From: Sphingomonas crocodyli
GTDB taxonomy: Bacteria > Pseudomonadota > Alphaproteobacteria > Sphingomonadales > Sphingomonadaceae
DNA: 64,000 bases
Direction of reading: 5' to 3'
NCBI RefSeq assembly: GCF_004005865.1
Contig: NZ_SACN01000004.1
Location: 62,001 to 126,000 of the forward strand
In this document: positions 15,452-24,033 of the stretch, one piece after another
How positions within the stretch are numbered: position 1 is the stretch's first letter
Layout: each line of letters begins with the position of its first letter
Notes under the pieces: generated by a model
The model's input: only the letters and a program-made list of their open reading frames with translations
Databases searched by the model: none
What the model was told of the DNA's origin: nothing
Program-made: the position numbers and the translations under genes

Positions 15452-16110
15452 TACGCCTTCCCCCCATCAACGGCACGCTTGGCGAAGCGGACCAGCGAAA
15501 AATGCCCCAGCGGCGGCAGCTCGCGCCGCTCGACCAGTTCGATATCGTCCCGGCCCGCGGCCCAATCGGTGTAGCGCGAGAAGGGAAATTCGGTGCGAAA
15601 ACCCAGCCGGCTCGTGATCGGCATCAGCGCGCGTTCGATCTTGTCGCGCACGCCGGTTTCGGCGCCGACGCGGGTGGTGATCACGATCTCGCCGCCGACG
15701 CGGCAGACGCGGGCGAACTCGTCGAGCGCCTTTTCCGGGTTCGGGACCGAGGTGATGACGTACTGCGCGACGACAACGTCGAAGCTTTCGTCTTCATACT
15801 CCAGCGCCTCGGCATCGCCGACGCGGATATCCTCGACATTGTGGAGCTTGAGCTTGCGGACGCGCTCGCGCGCCTTGTCGAGCATCGGATCGGAAATATC
15901 GATGCCGACCAGCCGGCTTGACCGGCTATATTCGGGCAGCGAGATGCCGGTGCCGACGCCGACCTCCAGGATGCGGCCGCCGATCTTTTCGGCCGCGATC
16001 ACGGCCTCCGAACGGCCCTTCTTGAAGACGGGGCCGAAGACCAGATCATAGACCGGCGCCCAGCGCCCATAGGCCTGGCTCACGCCATCGGTGCTCATTG
16101 CCAACGCCAC
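15451..16110 (-). CDS. PmtA-like phosphatidylethanolamine N-methyltransferase
   Basis: Class I SAM-dependent methyltransferase of 219 residues. The opening VSQAYGRWAPVYDLVFGPVFKKGR is the signature of the Rhodobacter-type PmtA family, which methylates phosphatidylethanolamine toward phosphatidylcholine. Motif I is ILEVGVGTGISLPEY (about 47-61), the acidic ribose-binding end LVGIDIS, motif II VGDAEALEYEDESFDVVVAQYV, motif III RVGGEIVI. Start GTG 16110 has AGGAGC upstream; ATG 16098 is an alternative. It is transcribed into the Mpo1-like membrane protein gene (TAATG). With the phosphatidylserine decarboxylase nearby, the two enzymes could form consecutive steps. Substrate by family inference only. 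Confidence 0.8.
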   Translation of the reverse strand: MALAMSTDGVSQAYGRWAPVYDLVFGPVFKKGRSEAVIAAEKIGGRILEVGVGTGISLPEYSRSSRLVGIDISDPMLDKARERVRKLKLHNVEDIRVGDAEALEYEDESFDVVVAQYVITSVPNPEKALDEFARVCRVGGEIVITTRVGAETGVRDKIERALMPITSRLGFRTEFPFSRYTDWAAGRDDIELVERRELPPLGHFSLVRFAKRAVDGGKA

Positions 16111-16175
16111 GCCATGCTCCTGATCTGATCGCGTTTCGGGCCGCGCTATATGTCCGCATGTCGCAAGGATCGGTT

Positions 16176-17333
16176 TCAGTTCGACGACAATTCCGCGACG
16201 GCGCGCGTCATCGAGCTTTCATCCACAGTTTTTGCGGCCAACAGTTGTTCGAACAGCGCACGATAGGCGTCGTCGGGCGATCCGTAGGCCGAAGCACGGT
16301 CGCCGGGGCGGATCACGCGATCGGACAATTGATCCTCGACCGCGCGGGCGAGCGCGTCGGGATCCTCGCCGCCGAACAGGCGACCGTAGCGGCCGTTATC
16401 GAGCACCACGCCCGCGTCACCCGCGAGGGTGGAGGCGACGATCGGCGTGCCGACCGCCATCGCCTCGATCAACGCGACCGACGATCCTTCCCAGCGCGAG
16501 GGCAAGGCGAACAGCTGCGCACGCGAAAGCCAGGCGAAGACATTGTCGGTCTCGCCCGCCAGCAGGAAGCGGTCATCGCTTAGCCCGGCGGTAGCAGCGA
16601 GTGTGGTGTAGCGCGCGCGCTCCTCCTCGCTGCCGCCACCAAGGATGACGAGGCGGGCGGGACGATCGATGCGCGCCATCGCGGCGATCAGCAGTTCGTG
16701 ATTCTTCTGCGGGCGCAGACGGCCGATCGCGAGGACCACGGGCACATCCTCGTCGAGCCAACGATGCGGCGATGGCGCCTTCGCCTTATCGCGCGCTTCG
16801 GCCAGATCGACGCCGCTGCGCATCTCGACCGCGCGGCCATCCGCGAGCGCTTCCGCAAAGATCGGATTGCGCGCGAGCGCCGCGCCGACCAGCGGGACGG
16901 ACACGGCGTCGGCGATCAACGTCTTCATCCAGATCGTGCGCAGCGCCCCGCGCAGTCCGTCGCCGCGCGCAATCTCATTGCTGATCCGATAGACGCGGGC
17001 GTGGCGGCGCGATCCCAGGCAGGCGAGGAAGGGCGTCGCGTGGCCCATATTGCCCATCGATACGATCAGCGACGGCCGCCGCCCCGCCAGCCAGCGGCGA
17101 AACGCGGCGGCGGCATGCAGTTTCATCGCGACCGGCGATCGGCAGCCTTCGCAAAGCGCCACGAAATCGTGCCGCCCCTGCCCTGCCGCCTCCCGAAAGA
17201 AGCCGTCGCCGTGACCCGCGACCAACGTCACCCGATGGCGTTCGGCGCAATGATCGGCCAGCCGGATCGCATCGCGCACGACCCCGCTCGACCGCAGATC
17301 ATGGACGTAGATGATGATGTCCGTCACCGGCAC
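16176..17333 (-). CDS. GT4-family glycosyltransferase
   Basis: A GT-B fold retaining glycosyltransferase of 385 residues. The N-terminal Rossmann half starts TDIIIYVHDLRSSGVVRDAIRLA. The C-terminal nucleotide-sugar half contains VVLAIGRLRPQKNHELLIAAM (about 195-215) and SRWEGSSVALIEAMAVGTPIVAS, with the E-x7-E motif that contacts the donor sugar. Start GTG 17331-17333 with GGAGCGC upstream. It is divergent (59-base gap) from the first ATP-grasp gene and in line with, upstream of, the PmtA-like gene (65-base gap). No signal peptide is seen, so it acts in the cytoplasm or peripherally at the membrane. Acceptor unknown. Confidence 0.85.
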   Translation of the reverse strand: MPVTDIIIYVHDLRSSGVVRDAIRLADHCAERHRVTLVAGHGDGFFREAAGQGRHDFVALCEGCRSPVAMKLHAAAAFRRWLAGRRPSLIVSMGNMGHATPFLACLGSRRHARVYRISNEIARGDGLRGALRTIWMKTLIADAVSVPLVGAALARNPIFAEALADGRAVEMRSGVDLAEARDKAKAPSPHRWLDEDVPVVLAIGRLRPQKNHELLIAAMARIDRPARLVILGGGSEEERARYTTLAATAGLSDDRFLLAGETDNVFAWLSRAQLFALPSRWEGSSVALIEAMAVGTPIVASTLAGDAGVVLDNGRYGRLFGGEDPDALARAVEDQLSDRVIRPGDRASAYGSPDDAYRALFEQLLAAKTVDESSMTRAVAELSSN

Positions 17334-17392
17334 GCGCTCCGACCCGAAAGCGTCATGCTAGCCGCGATATATGACGGGCTTTCGACGGGGAC

Positions 17393-18568
17393 ATGCTCGT
17401 GGCCGGCTATGACCGCCTCTATTTTCTGAAGAAGGCCTGGGCGCTCTATCCGGGCGTGGTGCGGCCGGTGTCGGGCCCGTTCCTGGCCCCGCATTATGCC
17501 GATCGGCGTGTGGGACGGACGGCGGCGCGTGCGGCGATCGACGCGGTGATCGGCACGCTGTTCCACGCCTGGGTGCCGATCCGCGCGCGCAAGGTGCAGC
17601 GCAAGTTCGGACTGGACGCCGCATGGCGCCGCCGCGCAACCGCGATCGCGCACGAACGCTTCGCCGATCCCAATGACATCGCTTTGTTCCGGATCGGCGA
17701 GGCGGACGAGATCGGCCTTTATATCCGCCGGTTCGAGGATGCTGCGATCAACAAGCGCCTCAACCCGCTCGGCTGGTCGATGGATTGCGCGCTGGCGGAC
17801 AAGGCCCGCTTTGCCGAACGCTGCCGCACCGCCGGCCTGCCGCACGCCGATACGGTCGCAACGATCGCGGGCGGCACGGTTGCGATCACCGGTGAGATCA
17901 CCAACCGCGCGCTCGTCGTGAAACCCTGTGACGGCGAAGGGGGCGACGGCGTGCGGATGATCGGCCCGTTCGCCGAAACCGCATCGGCCGAAGCCGCGCT
18001 GCGTTCGACACAGGGCAAGGCCCTCGTCCAGCCGCTGATCACCTGCCACGCCGACATCGCCGACATCGCGCTCGATGCGCTGCCCACCGTGCGGATCGTC
18101 ACGATCCTCGATGAGGCGGGCGCGCCCGAAGTGGTGAGCGCGACCTTCCGTTGTGCAAGCAAGGTCGGCGCGCGGGTCGACAATATGAAGGCGGGCGGGC
18201 TGATCGTGCCGGTCGAGCTGGCGACGGGGACGCTGGGCATCGCGTGCATGGGCTATGGCGGCGGCGATCATATCGTCCATCCGGTGACGAGCGCCGCGAT
18301 CATGGGCCGCACCTTGCCCGACTGGGAACTGGCGACCGACCTGGTCCGCCGCGCCCACGCGCTTGCCTTCGACGATTATGTGATCGTCGGGTGGGACGTC
18401 GCGCTGACGCCCAACGGCCCGATCCTGATCGAAGGCAATGGCAAGCCGGGCGTGCTGATGCCGCAGCGTGCGGCCAGACGAGGCTTGGGCGAGACGCGCT
18501 ACGGCGCGTTGATCGCGCACCATTTATCGCAACCGAACCGTAGCTTCGTCGTCACAAGCGAACGCTAA
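17393..18568 (+). CDS. ATP-grasp ligase, sugar-transfer-associated type
   Basis: A 391-residue ATP-grasp enzyme resembling the sugar-transfer-associated ATP-grasp family (ATPgrasp_ST). Visible elements are the nucleotide-binding strand LVVKPCDGEGGDGVRMIG (about 180-196), KALVQPLITCHADIADIA, LPTVRIVTILDEAGAPEVVSATFRCASK, and the metal-binding end YVIVGWDVALTPNGPILIEGNGKPG with D and E/N ligands. Such enzymes join a carboxylate to an amine or thiol through an acyl phosphate. Family members sit in exopolysaccharide and glycoconjugate loci with undefined substrates. It is followed by a second, unrelated ATP-grasp gene and a nucleotidyltransferase. No membrane segment. GGGGAC gives a weak ribosome site. 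Confidence 0.75.
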   Translation: MLVAGYDRLYFLKKAWALYPGVVRPVSGPFLAPHYADRRVGRTAARAAIDAVIGTLFHAWVPIRARKVQRKFGLDAAWRRRATAIAHERFADPNDIALFRIGEADEIGLYIRRFEDAAINKRLNPLGWSMDCALADKARFAERCRTAGLPHADTVATIAGGTVAITGEITNRALVVKPCDGEGGDGVRMIGPFAETASAEAALRSTQGKALVQPLITCHADIADIALDALPTVRIVTILDEAGAPEVVSATFRCASKVGARVDNMKAGGLIVPVELATGTLGIACMGYGGGDHIVHPVTSAAIMGRTLPDWELATDLVRRAHALAFDDYVIVGWDVALTPNGPILIEGNGKPGVLMPQRAARRGLGETRYGALIAHHLSQPNRSFVVTSER

Positions 18569-18632
18569 ATTGTCATCGGGACGGAACGGAAGGGTCGCTT
18601 AAGGCCCGCCGATCGAAAGTGGAGGTCCGACG

Positions 18633-19658
18633 ATGAAGACGACGGTCGCGCCGCGCGCGCTTCCGGCGGCGGCGAAACGCGCCCTGCGCATTCTGCTGAT
18701 CGCCAAGCATGTCCATTGGGAAGACGGCCTTCACCCCAGCGACGGCAGCCACGCGCTCTATCATCGCGAGATGCGGCAGGCGCTCGAGCGGATCGGCGTC
18801 GATCTGATGCTGGCCGACAGCTATCAGGCGTTGTTCACGCCCACCGACGCCGACTTCGTCTTTCCGCTGCTCAATCGAGGTGGTTTCCTCAATTCCGAAA
18901 TGATGCTGCCGCTTTTGTGCGAGCGGCTGAACATCCCCTATCTGGGCGCCAGCCCGATCCTGCGCGGGCTTTCGGACGACAAGCATCTGTGCAAGCGGAT
19001 CGCGCTCCAGCGCGGCCTGCCGACCGCGCCGTGGGCGGTGTTCCGTCGCGGTGGCCCGATCGACCTGTCGATCTGCCCCAGCGCGCGCCGCTATGTCGTG
19101 AAGCCCAACGCCTCCTCGGCCAGCTGGGGGATCGGCATGGCGCACGATCGCGACGAGATCCGCGCGCAGGTTATCGCGCTCCACGCACAGGGCCATGACG
19201 CGATCGTCGAGCCGTTCATTCCCGGCCACGACATCGAAGTCTCGGTCGTCACGATCGACGGCGAGCCCTTCATCCTGCCGACCCAGATCGTCGAGCAGGA
19301 CGATCCCAGCTACCTGCGCACCTATGCCGAGAAGCGCAATCTGGTGGGTGGGCAGGCCTATATGATCCGCCCGCTGCACGACGCGCGGCTGATCGGCGAT
19401 GCCGAGCGCATGTCGCGCGAGATGATGCGCGAATTCCAGCCGTTCGATTATGGGCGGTTCGAATATCGGCTGGACGAGGCGACGGGCGAGCTGCGCTTCA
19501 TGGAGGTCAACCTCAACTGCAATCTGTGGTCGAAGAAGACGATCGCGATGGCGGCGTCGCAGATCGGATGGAACCACGACCAACTGATCGAGACGATCCT
19601 GACCGAAAGCCTGCGCCGCCACGGTCTGCTGGCGGGGAGTTACGAGCTTGCTGCCTGA
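18633..19658 (+). CDS. D-Ala-D-Ala ligase-like ATP-grasp enzyme
   Basis: A 341-residue ATP-grasp protein of the Ddl-like type. The central domain has RYVVKPNASSASWGIGMA (about 155-172), the loop DAIVEPFIPGHDIEVSVVTIDGEP, and a C-terminal metal site in GELRFMEVNLNCNLWSKKT. The E-x-N triad and lysine are retained, so it looks catalytically competent. It differs from housekeeping Ddl: the N-terminal region begins LRILLIAKHVHWEDGLHPSDGSHALY, and it sits far from cell-wall genes. GTGGAGG precedes ATG 18633. Its 3' end overlaps the TTG start of the nucleotidyltransferase, so the three plus-strand genes (17393-20457) form one transcript. Substrate pair unknown. Confidence 0.75.
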   Translation: MKTTVAPRALPAAAKRALRILLIAKHVHWEDGLHPSDGSHALYHREMRQALERIGVDLMLADSYQALFTPTDADFVFPLLNRGGFLNSEMMLPLLCERLNIPYLGASPILRGLSDDKHLCKRIALQRGLPTAPWAVFRRGGPIDLSICPSARRYVVKPNASSASWGIGMAHDRDEIRAQVIALHAQGHDAIVEPFIPGHDIEVSVVTIDGEPFILPTQIVEQDDPSYLRTYAEKRNLVGGQAYMIRPLHDARLIGDAERMSREMMREFQPFDYGRFEYRLDEATGELRFMEVNLNCNLWSKKTIAMAASQIGWNHDQLIETILTESLRRHGLLAGSYELAA

Positions 19659-20457
19659 TCCCACGTTCACGGCGGTCGTACTGGCGGCGCAGCGCGCGGG
19701 CGTGGTCGATCCGCTGGCGGAGGCGCACGGCGTCTCCCACAAATGCGTGGTGCCGATCGGGGGCAAGCCGCTGATCGTCCACGCGGTCGAGGCGCTGCTG
19801 GCGACGCCGGGAATCGCGCGGGTGCGGATCGTGGTCGAGCCGGACATGGATGCGCGGTTGCGCGCCTTGTTGCCGGTGACGACGACGAAGGTCGACTTCG
19901 TGCCCGCCGCCGACAATCTGGCCGACAGCGTGTTCGCGGCAACCGAAGGGGTGGACGGTCCATTGATCGTCACCACCGCCGACAATGTCCTGCTGACGCC
20001 CGGCGCGGTCAGCGCGATGCTGCGCACGATCACGACGATCGCCGATGTCGGCGTGGCGATGGCGACCAGATATGCGGTGCTGACCGCGCATCCCGAGGGA
20101 CAGCGCCGCTTCTACAAGTTCGCCGATGACGAATATTCGAACTGCAATTTGTATGGCTTTGGCGGAGCGCACGCGATCAAGGCGGCGGAGAGCTTCCGAT
20201 CGGGCGGGCAGTTTGCGAAGAAGCCGATGCGGTTGCTGGCGGCGGTGGGCGTGGTCAACGTCGTGCTGATGCTGACGAAGCAATTATCGTTGAAGAGGGC
20301 GCTCGCACGGTTGGGCAAGCGGTTCAGGCTGCGGATCGCGCCGGTGGTGCTGGCCGATGGTTCGCACGCGATCGATGTCGATAATGAGCGGACGTACAAT
20401 TGCGCGGCGGTGCTGCTGGAGAAGCGGGCCATCGCGCTCAACCGCATCGCTGCCTAA
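19648..20457 (+). CDS. MobA-like nucleotidyltransferase
   Basis: A 269-residue protein with a Rossmann-like NTP-transferase domain. FTAVVLAAQRAG opens it, HKCVVPIGGKPLIVHAVEALL supplies the conserved lysine, and GPLIVTTADNVLLTPGAV gives the metal-binding Asp. The G-x-G-T/S-x-R-M loop of MobA/IspD is altered (AAQRAGVVDPLAEAHG), so activity or specificity may differ. The C-terminal 100 residues contain a hydrophobic segment (LLAAVGVVNVVLML) not expected in a soluble cytidylyltransferase. TTG 19648 is the start, with GGGGAG upstream, overlapping the ligase stop by 11 bases. It probably activates a phosphorylated alcohol, sugar or cyclitol for the pathway built by the neighbouring ligases and glycosyltransferase. 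Confidence 0.72.
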   Translation: MLPDPTFTAVVLAAQRAGVVDPLAEAHGVSHKCVVPIGGKPLIVHAVEALLATPGIARVRIVVEPDMDARLRALLPVTTTKVDFVPAADNLADSVFAATEGVDGPLIVTTADNVLLTPGAVSAMLRTITTIADVGVAMATRYAVLTAHPEGQRRFYKFADDEYSNCNLYGFGGAHAIKAAESFRSGGQFAKKPMRLLAAVGVVNVVLMLTKQLSLKRALARLGKRFRLRIAPVVLADGSHAIDVDNERTYNCAAVLLEKRAIALNRIAA

Positions 20458-20465
20458 ATATTCAA

Positions 20466-20549
20466 CGTCACCCCGGGCTTGACCCGGGGTCCCGCTTTTG
20501 GCCGACGTTCGAAGAAGAAGCGGGACCCCGGGTCAAGCCCGGGGTGACG
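20466..20549. repeat. Palindromic intergenic repeat, type 2 (32-bp arms)
   Basis: Perfect 32-base inverted repeat beginning CGTCACCCCGGGCTTGACCC, around a 20-base loop, between convergent genes. The sequence differs from type 1 but the architecture is the same. This single copy in the window probably also ends transcription in both directions. Confidence 0.85.
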
Positions 20550-20568
20550 AGTTGGTTTGTGCTGGGAA

Positions 20569-21351
20569 CTAACGCCCCCAGGCCGAGCCGCCGTTGACGC
20601 CCAGATTCTGCGCCGAGATATAGCGCGCGGCATCCGACGCGAGGAACACCAGCGCCGGCGCCAGATCGCTTTCCGGATCGCCCATCCGGCCGAGCGGGAT
20701 CAAAGAGGCGATGCGGGCATCATAGGCGGCCAGTTCCTCGGGCGTCTTGAAGCGGGCGCGGCGTTCGTCGAACATCGGGGTCCAGGCGAGCGGCATCACG
20801 CAGTTCGCGCGGATGTTGAAGCGACCCCATTCGTGCGCGAGCGTGCGGGTGTAGGAGATCACCGCCGCCTTCGACGCCGAATAATGCGCGCCGTTGAGAT
20901 AGGGCTGGTTCGCGGCATCGGACGAGAAGTTGATGATCGCGCCGCCGCCGCCCGCCTTCATGTGCGGGAAGATCGCTTCGCACATCGATACGACCCCGCC
21001 GACATTGATCGAGAGCATCTCGTTCCAGCCGGCTTCACCGATTTCATGCGCCTTGGCGGTGCGTTCGATCGCGGCGATGTTGAACACCGCGTCGATCCCG
21101 CCGAGCAGCTTCACCGCTTCATCGACCACCGCGACGACATCGGCGCGCTTCGTGAGATCGACCTCGAGGAAATCGACCTTGCCCGGCCCTTCGGCGGTTG
21201 CGGCTTCGGCGACCTGGCGGCCTTCGTCGACCAGCCGATCGAGCGAGACGACATGCGCCCCTTCGCGCGCGAACACGCGTACCGCGCCGGCCGCGATCCC
21301 GCGCGCGCCGCCCGCCACGATGATGCGCTTGCCCGTAATTCCGATCGGCAT
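20569..21351 (-). CDS. Short-chain dehydrogenase/reductase
   Basis: A 260-residue SDR with the Rossmann start IIVAGGARGIAAG, a slightly degenerate TGxxxGxG loop with alanine in place of the first threonine. The active site is S143/S144 (INFSSD) with Y157-S-A-S-K161. The usual NNAG is NIAA. The C-terminus AQNLGVNGGSAWGR is standard. It lies 19 bases downstream of the IclR regulator on the same strand, so the two are likely co-transcribed. It is separate from the three SDR genes on the other strand. Cofactor and substrate cannot be fixed. Confidence 0.88.
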   Translation of the reverse strand: MPIGITGKRIIVAGGARGIAAGAVRVFAREGAHVVSLDRLVDEGRQVAEAATAEGPGKVDFLEVDLTKRADVVAVVDEAVKLLGGIDAVFNIAAIERTAKAHEIGEAGWNEMLSINVGGVVSMCEAIFPHMKAGGGGAIINFSSDAANQPYLNGAHYSASKAAVISYTRTLAHEWGRFNIRANCVMPLAWTPMFDERRARFKTPEELAAYDARIASLIPLGRMGDPESDLAPALVFLASDAARYISAQNLGVNGGSAWGR

Positions 21352-21370
21352 GTCTCTCTCCCTTATGGTG

Positions 21371-22273
21371 TCAGGTGGCTGCGCCCGACCGCATCACATC
21401 GGTGCACATGCGCGTAAGCTGCGCGGCATAATCCTCGATCGCGGCGCCGCTGATCCGCCCGCCAAAGCCCGACAGCACGACCGAATAGAGCGGATAGCCG
21501 CGCCGGTCGAAAATGGGGGCGCCGATGAAGGCGAGATCGTAGCTGCCCGCCGGCTCGATCGTCTCGGGCTGGAACAGGCCGCCATAGAGGCCGGAGATCA
21601 ATTGGCCCGCGCGCGCCTTGCGATCTTCCTCGGCATAACGCTGCGCCATCGCCTTGCTGATCGCGGCATAGCTGTCGGTGTTGAGCGTCGCGAGATAGCC
21701 GCGCCGCCGGATCGCGGCGAGTTCGTCGCGCAGCTGCGCGGCCTCGGGCGCGTCGAGCGCGATGCCGCCGCGCGCGATATAATTGTCGATATCCTCGTCG
21801 CATGACCATGCGAGCACGGTCGCGCCGATCGGGGGCTTCAATGGCACGCGCTGCCCCACGCGAATGCCCTGCGCGAGCAGCCGGTTCTGGCCGTGGCGCG
21901 AGACGCCGACCAGTTCGTCGCCCGCGCGCGCCGAGACGCTGATGCTCAGCCCCGTGCGTTCGGTGAGCGCGTCGGATGCGCTGCGCAGCGCGCTCAACAG
22001 CGGATCATGCTTCGCCATCGCCTGCCCCGCCGCGAACAAAGCCGGGCCGAGCCGGTAGGTCTTGGTCGCATCGTCGCGCAGCAGATAGCCGCGCGCGACC
22101 AGGATCGAGATCACCGCATGGCACGAGGCGAAGTTGGACTCGGTCGCGCGCACCAGATCGGACAGCGTGAAGGCGCGATCGGGCGCGCCCGCCATCACAT
22201 CGATGACTTGCAACGCACGCGAACCGGACAGGGCAGGACGGGCCAAGCGAATCCCTTGACGAGGTGAAACCAC
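21371..22273 (-). CDS. IclR-family transcriptional regulator
   Basis: A 300-residue regulator. The N-terminal winged helix-turn-helix covers about residues 18-75 (GSRALQVIDVM...FTLSDLVRATESNFASCHAVISILVARGYLLRDDATKTYRLG). The effector domain follows, with the family GVSRHGQN and RVPLKPPIGATVLAW blocks. Start is GTG 22271-22273. It is divergent from the epimerase-SDR operon (54-base gap) and is followed by an SDR gene, an arrangement that usually means it controls both. The divergent gap contains ATGATGGACCTATCGTCAT, a weak dyad that could be its operator. Confidence 0.87.
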   Translation of the reverse strand: MVSPRQGIRLARPALSGSRALQVIDVMAGAPDRAFTLSDLVRATESNFASCHAVISILVARGYLLRDDATKTYRLGPALFAAGQAMAKHDPLLSALRSASDALTERTGLSISVSARAGDELVGVSRHGQNRLLAQGIRVGQRVPLKPPIGATVLAWSCDEDIDNYIARGGIALDAPEAAQLRDELAAIRRRGYLATLNTDSYAAISKAMAQRYAEEDRKARAGQLISGLYGGLFQPETIEPAGSYDLAFIGAPIFDRRGYPLYSVVLSGFGGRISGAAIEDYAAQLTRMCTDVMRSGAAT

Positions 22274-22327
22274 TAACTCATTATGATGGACCTATCGTCA
22301 TTGCAATAGAATTATCGGAGAATGAGG

Positions 22328-23227
22328 ATGCGGATCCTGATCGTGGGCGGCGGCGGCATGGTGGGCGGCGATGCCGCGATCCGGCTCCAGTCGCTGGGGC
22401 ATGATGTCGAAATCGCATCGCGCAGCGCGCCGCAGGCGACCACGCCGATGGCGAAGATGCCGTTCCACACGCTCGATTATGTCAACGACACGCCCGATGC
22501 GGCCTGGCTGGGCGGCTATGACGCGATCGTCTTCGCGGCGGGCAACGACATCCGCCACATCCCGAAGGATGGCGATCCCGACAAGCACTGGCACCGCGTG
22601 AACAGCGAAGCCGTGCCCGCCTTCGCCAAGGCCGCGAAGGCAGCGGGGGTGAAGACCTTCATCCTGATCGGCAGCTTCTATCCGCAGGCGGCGCCCCACC
22701 TGCTCGGCAAGATCCCCTATGTCGATTCACGCGACGCCGCCGATCGCGGCACCCGCGCGCTGGCCGATGACAGTTTCAAGGTGATCGTGCTCAATGCGCC
22801 CTATATCATCGGCCATGTCGACGGGCTGGTGCAGCCGGGCTTCACCGCCTTCGTCAACTGGGCGACGGGCAAATCGCCGGTGCCGCGCTTCATGATCCCC
22901 GGCGGCGTCAACGTGATCACCGCGACCACGCTGACCGACGCGATCGTCGGCGCGCTCAATGGCGGGCAGAACGGCAAGGCCTATCTGATCGGCGACGAGA
23001 ACCTCAGCTTCCAGGACTATTTCGGCGGCTATTTCCGCCATGCGGGCGATGCCAATCCGCTGGAGGTGCGCAACGAGGAACATCCGTTCGCGCGCGACGC
23101 ATCGATCTTCTGGGGCCGCGGCAACGACCTGTTCTACGATCCCGATCCGGCCGAGGTGGCGGAACTTGGCTATCGCCGCAACGACGTCGATCGCGCGCAG
23201 AAAGAGATCGTCGAAGCCTACAAATAA
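22328..23227 (+). CDS. NAD-dependent epimerase/dehydratase family protein
   Basis: Extended-SDR-like protein of 299 residues with the N-terminal Rossmann motif ILIVGGGGMVGG. No Y-x3-K pair is clear at the usual position, so its reaction may not be a standard epimerisation; YVDSRDAADRG lies near the expected site. ATG 22328 has GGAG seven bases upstream; ATG 22322 is too close to it. It is the first gene of a plus-strand operon with three SDR genes, opposite the IclR regulator. It probably acts on a small hydroxylated or keto compound. The substrate is unknown. Confidence 0.78.
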   Translation: MRILIVGGGGMVGGDAAIRLQSLGHDVEIASRSAPQATTPMAKMPFHTLDYVNDTPDAAWLGGYDAIVFAAGNDIRHIPKDGDPDKHWHRVNSEAVPAFAKAAKAAGVKTFILIGSFYPQAAPHLLGKIPYVDSRDAADRGTRALADDSFKVIVLNAPYIIGHVDGLVQPGFTAFVNWATGKSPVPRFMIPGGVNVITATTLTDAIVGALNGGQNGKAYLIGDENLSFQDYFGGYFRHAGDANPLEVRNEEHPFARDASIFWGRGNDLFYDPDPAEVAELGYRRNDVDRAQKEIVEAYK

Positions 23228-23248
23228 GCACAGTCAGAGGAGCGGATC

Positions 23249-24031
23249 ATGGGCAAGATTTTGGACGGCAAATCGGCGCTCGTCACCGGCGGCGGCGGCG
23301 GGTTCGGCAAGGCTTCGGCGCGGCTGCTGGTGCGTGACGGCGCGGCGGTGACGCTGACCGGCCGCACGCTCGCGACGCTGGAAAAGGCGCGTGAAAAGCT
23401 GCTGGGCGAGTTCCCCGACGCGAAGATCGCGATCATCGCGGGCGACGCGACCAAGGAGGCCGACGTCAAGGCGGCGATCGCCAAGACCGTCGAGCATGGC
23501 GGCGGGCTCGACATCGTCGTCGCGGTGGTCGGCGGCGGCAGCGGGCGCGGCATGATCGACGAATGGTCGCTCGACAAATTGATGGGCGACTATCTCGCCA
23601 ATGTCGGCAGCGCTTTCCTGGTCACGCAAAATGCGGTGCCGCTGATGAAGGAGGGATCGTCGATCGTCTTCATCTCGTCGACCGCGGCGATGATGTCGTT
23701 CGTGGGTCTTTCGAGCTATTGCGCCGCCAAGGCGGGCCTCGACCATTTCATGCGCACCGCCGCGAACGAATATGGAAAGAAGGGCATCCGCTTCAACAGC
23801 GTGCGTCCGGGCCTGACCAAGACCGACGGCCTCGAGGCCGCGTTCGAGCGGCCGGGCTATGTCGATGCGTTCATGCCGCTGGTCCCGCTGGGCCGCACCG
23901 GCGTGCCCAACGATATCGCCGAAGCGGTCCGCTTCCTCGCCGGCCCCGAGGCGGCGTGGCTGACCGGGCAGACCTTCGCGGTCGACGGGGGCCAAGAAAC
24001 CCGCATGAACCCCCTCCCCGCAGGATTCTGA
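23249..24031 (+). CDS. Short-chain dehydrogenase/reductase (paralogue A)
   Basis: A 260-residue SDR. The cofactor loop is TGGGGGFGKA, and the catalytic set is S143/S144 (FISSTAA), Y157 and K161 (YCAAK). AGGAGCGGATC provides a strong ribosome site. It is closely related to the gene at 24794: the first 20 residues, the EHGGG-DIVV stretch and the C-terminal PLGRTGVPNDIAEAVRFLAG are nearly or fully identical, implying local duplication. It lies 21 bases after the epimerase stop. The typical NNAG motif is replaced by VVGGG, which is shared with its paralogue and marks a distinct SDR subgroup. Confidence 0.88.
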   Translation: MGKILDGKSALVTGGGGGFGKASARLLVRDGAAVTLTGRTLATLEKAREKLLGEFPDAKIAIIAGDATKEADVKAAIAKTVEHGGGLDIVVAVVGGGSGRGMIDEWSLDKLMGDYLANVGSAFLVTQNAVPLMKEGSSIVFISSTAAMMSFVGLSSYCAAKAGLDHFMRTAANEYGKKGIRFNSVRPGLTKTDGLEAAFERPGYVDAFMPLVPLGRTGVPNDIAEAVRFLAGPEAAWLTGQTFAVDGGQETRMNPLPAGF

Positions 24032-24033
24032 CG

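Noticed and set aside
22274..22327. Dyad in the IclR/epimerase gap as a defined operator
   Set aside because: Only about five of eight positions pair; noted in the regulator entry but not strong enough for its own feature.
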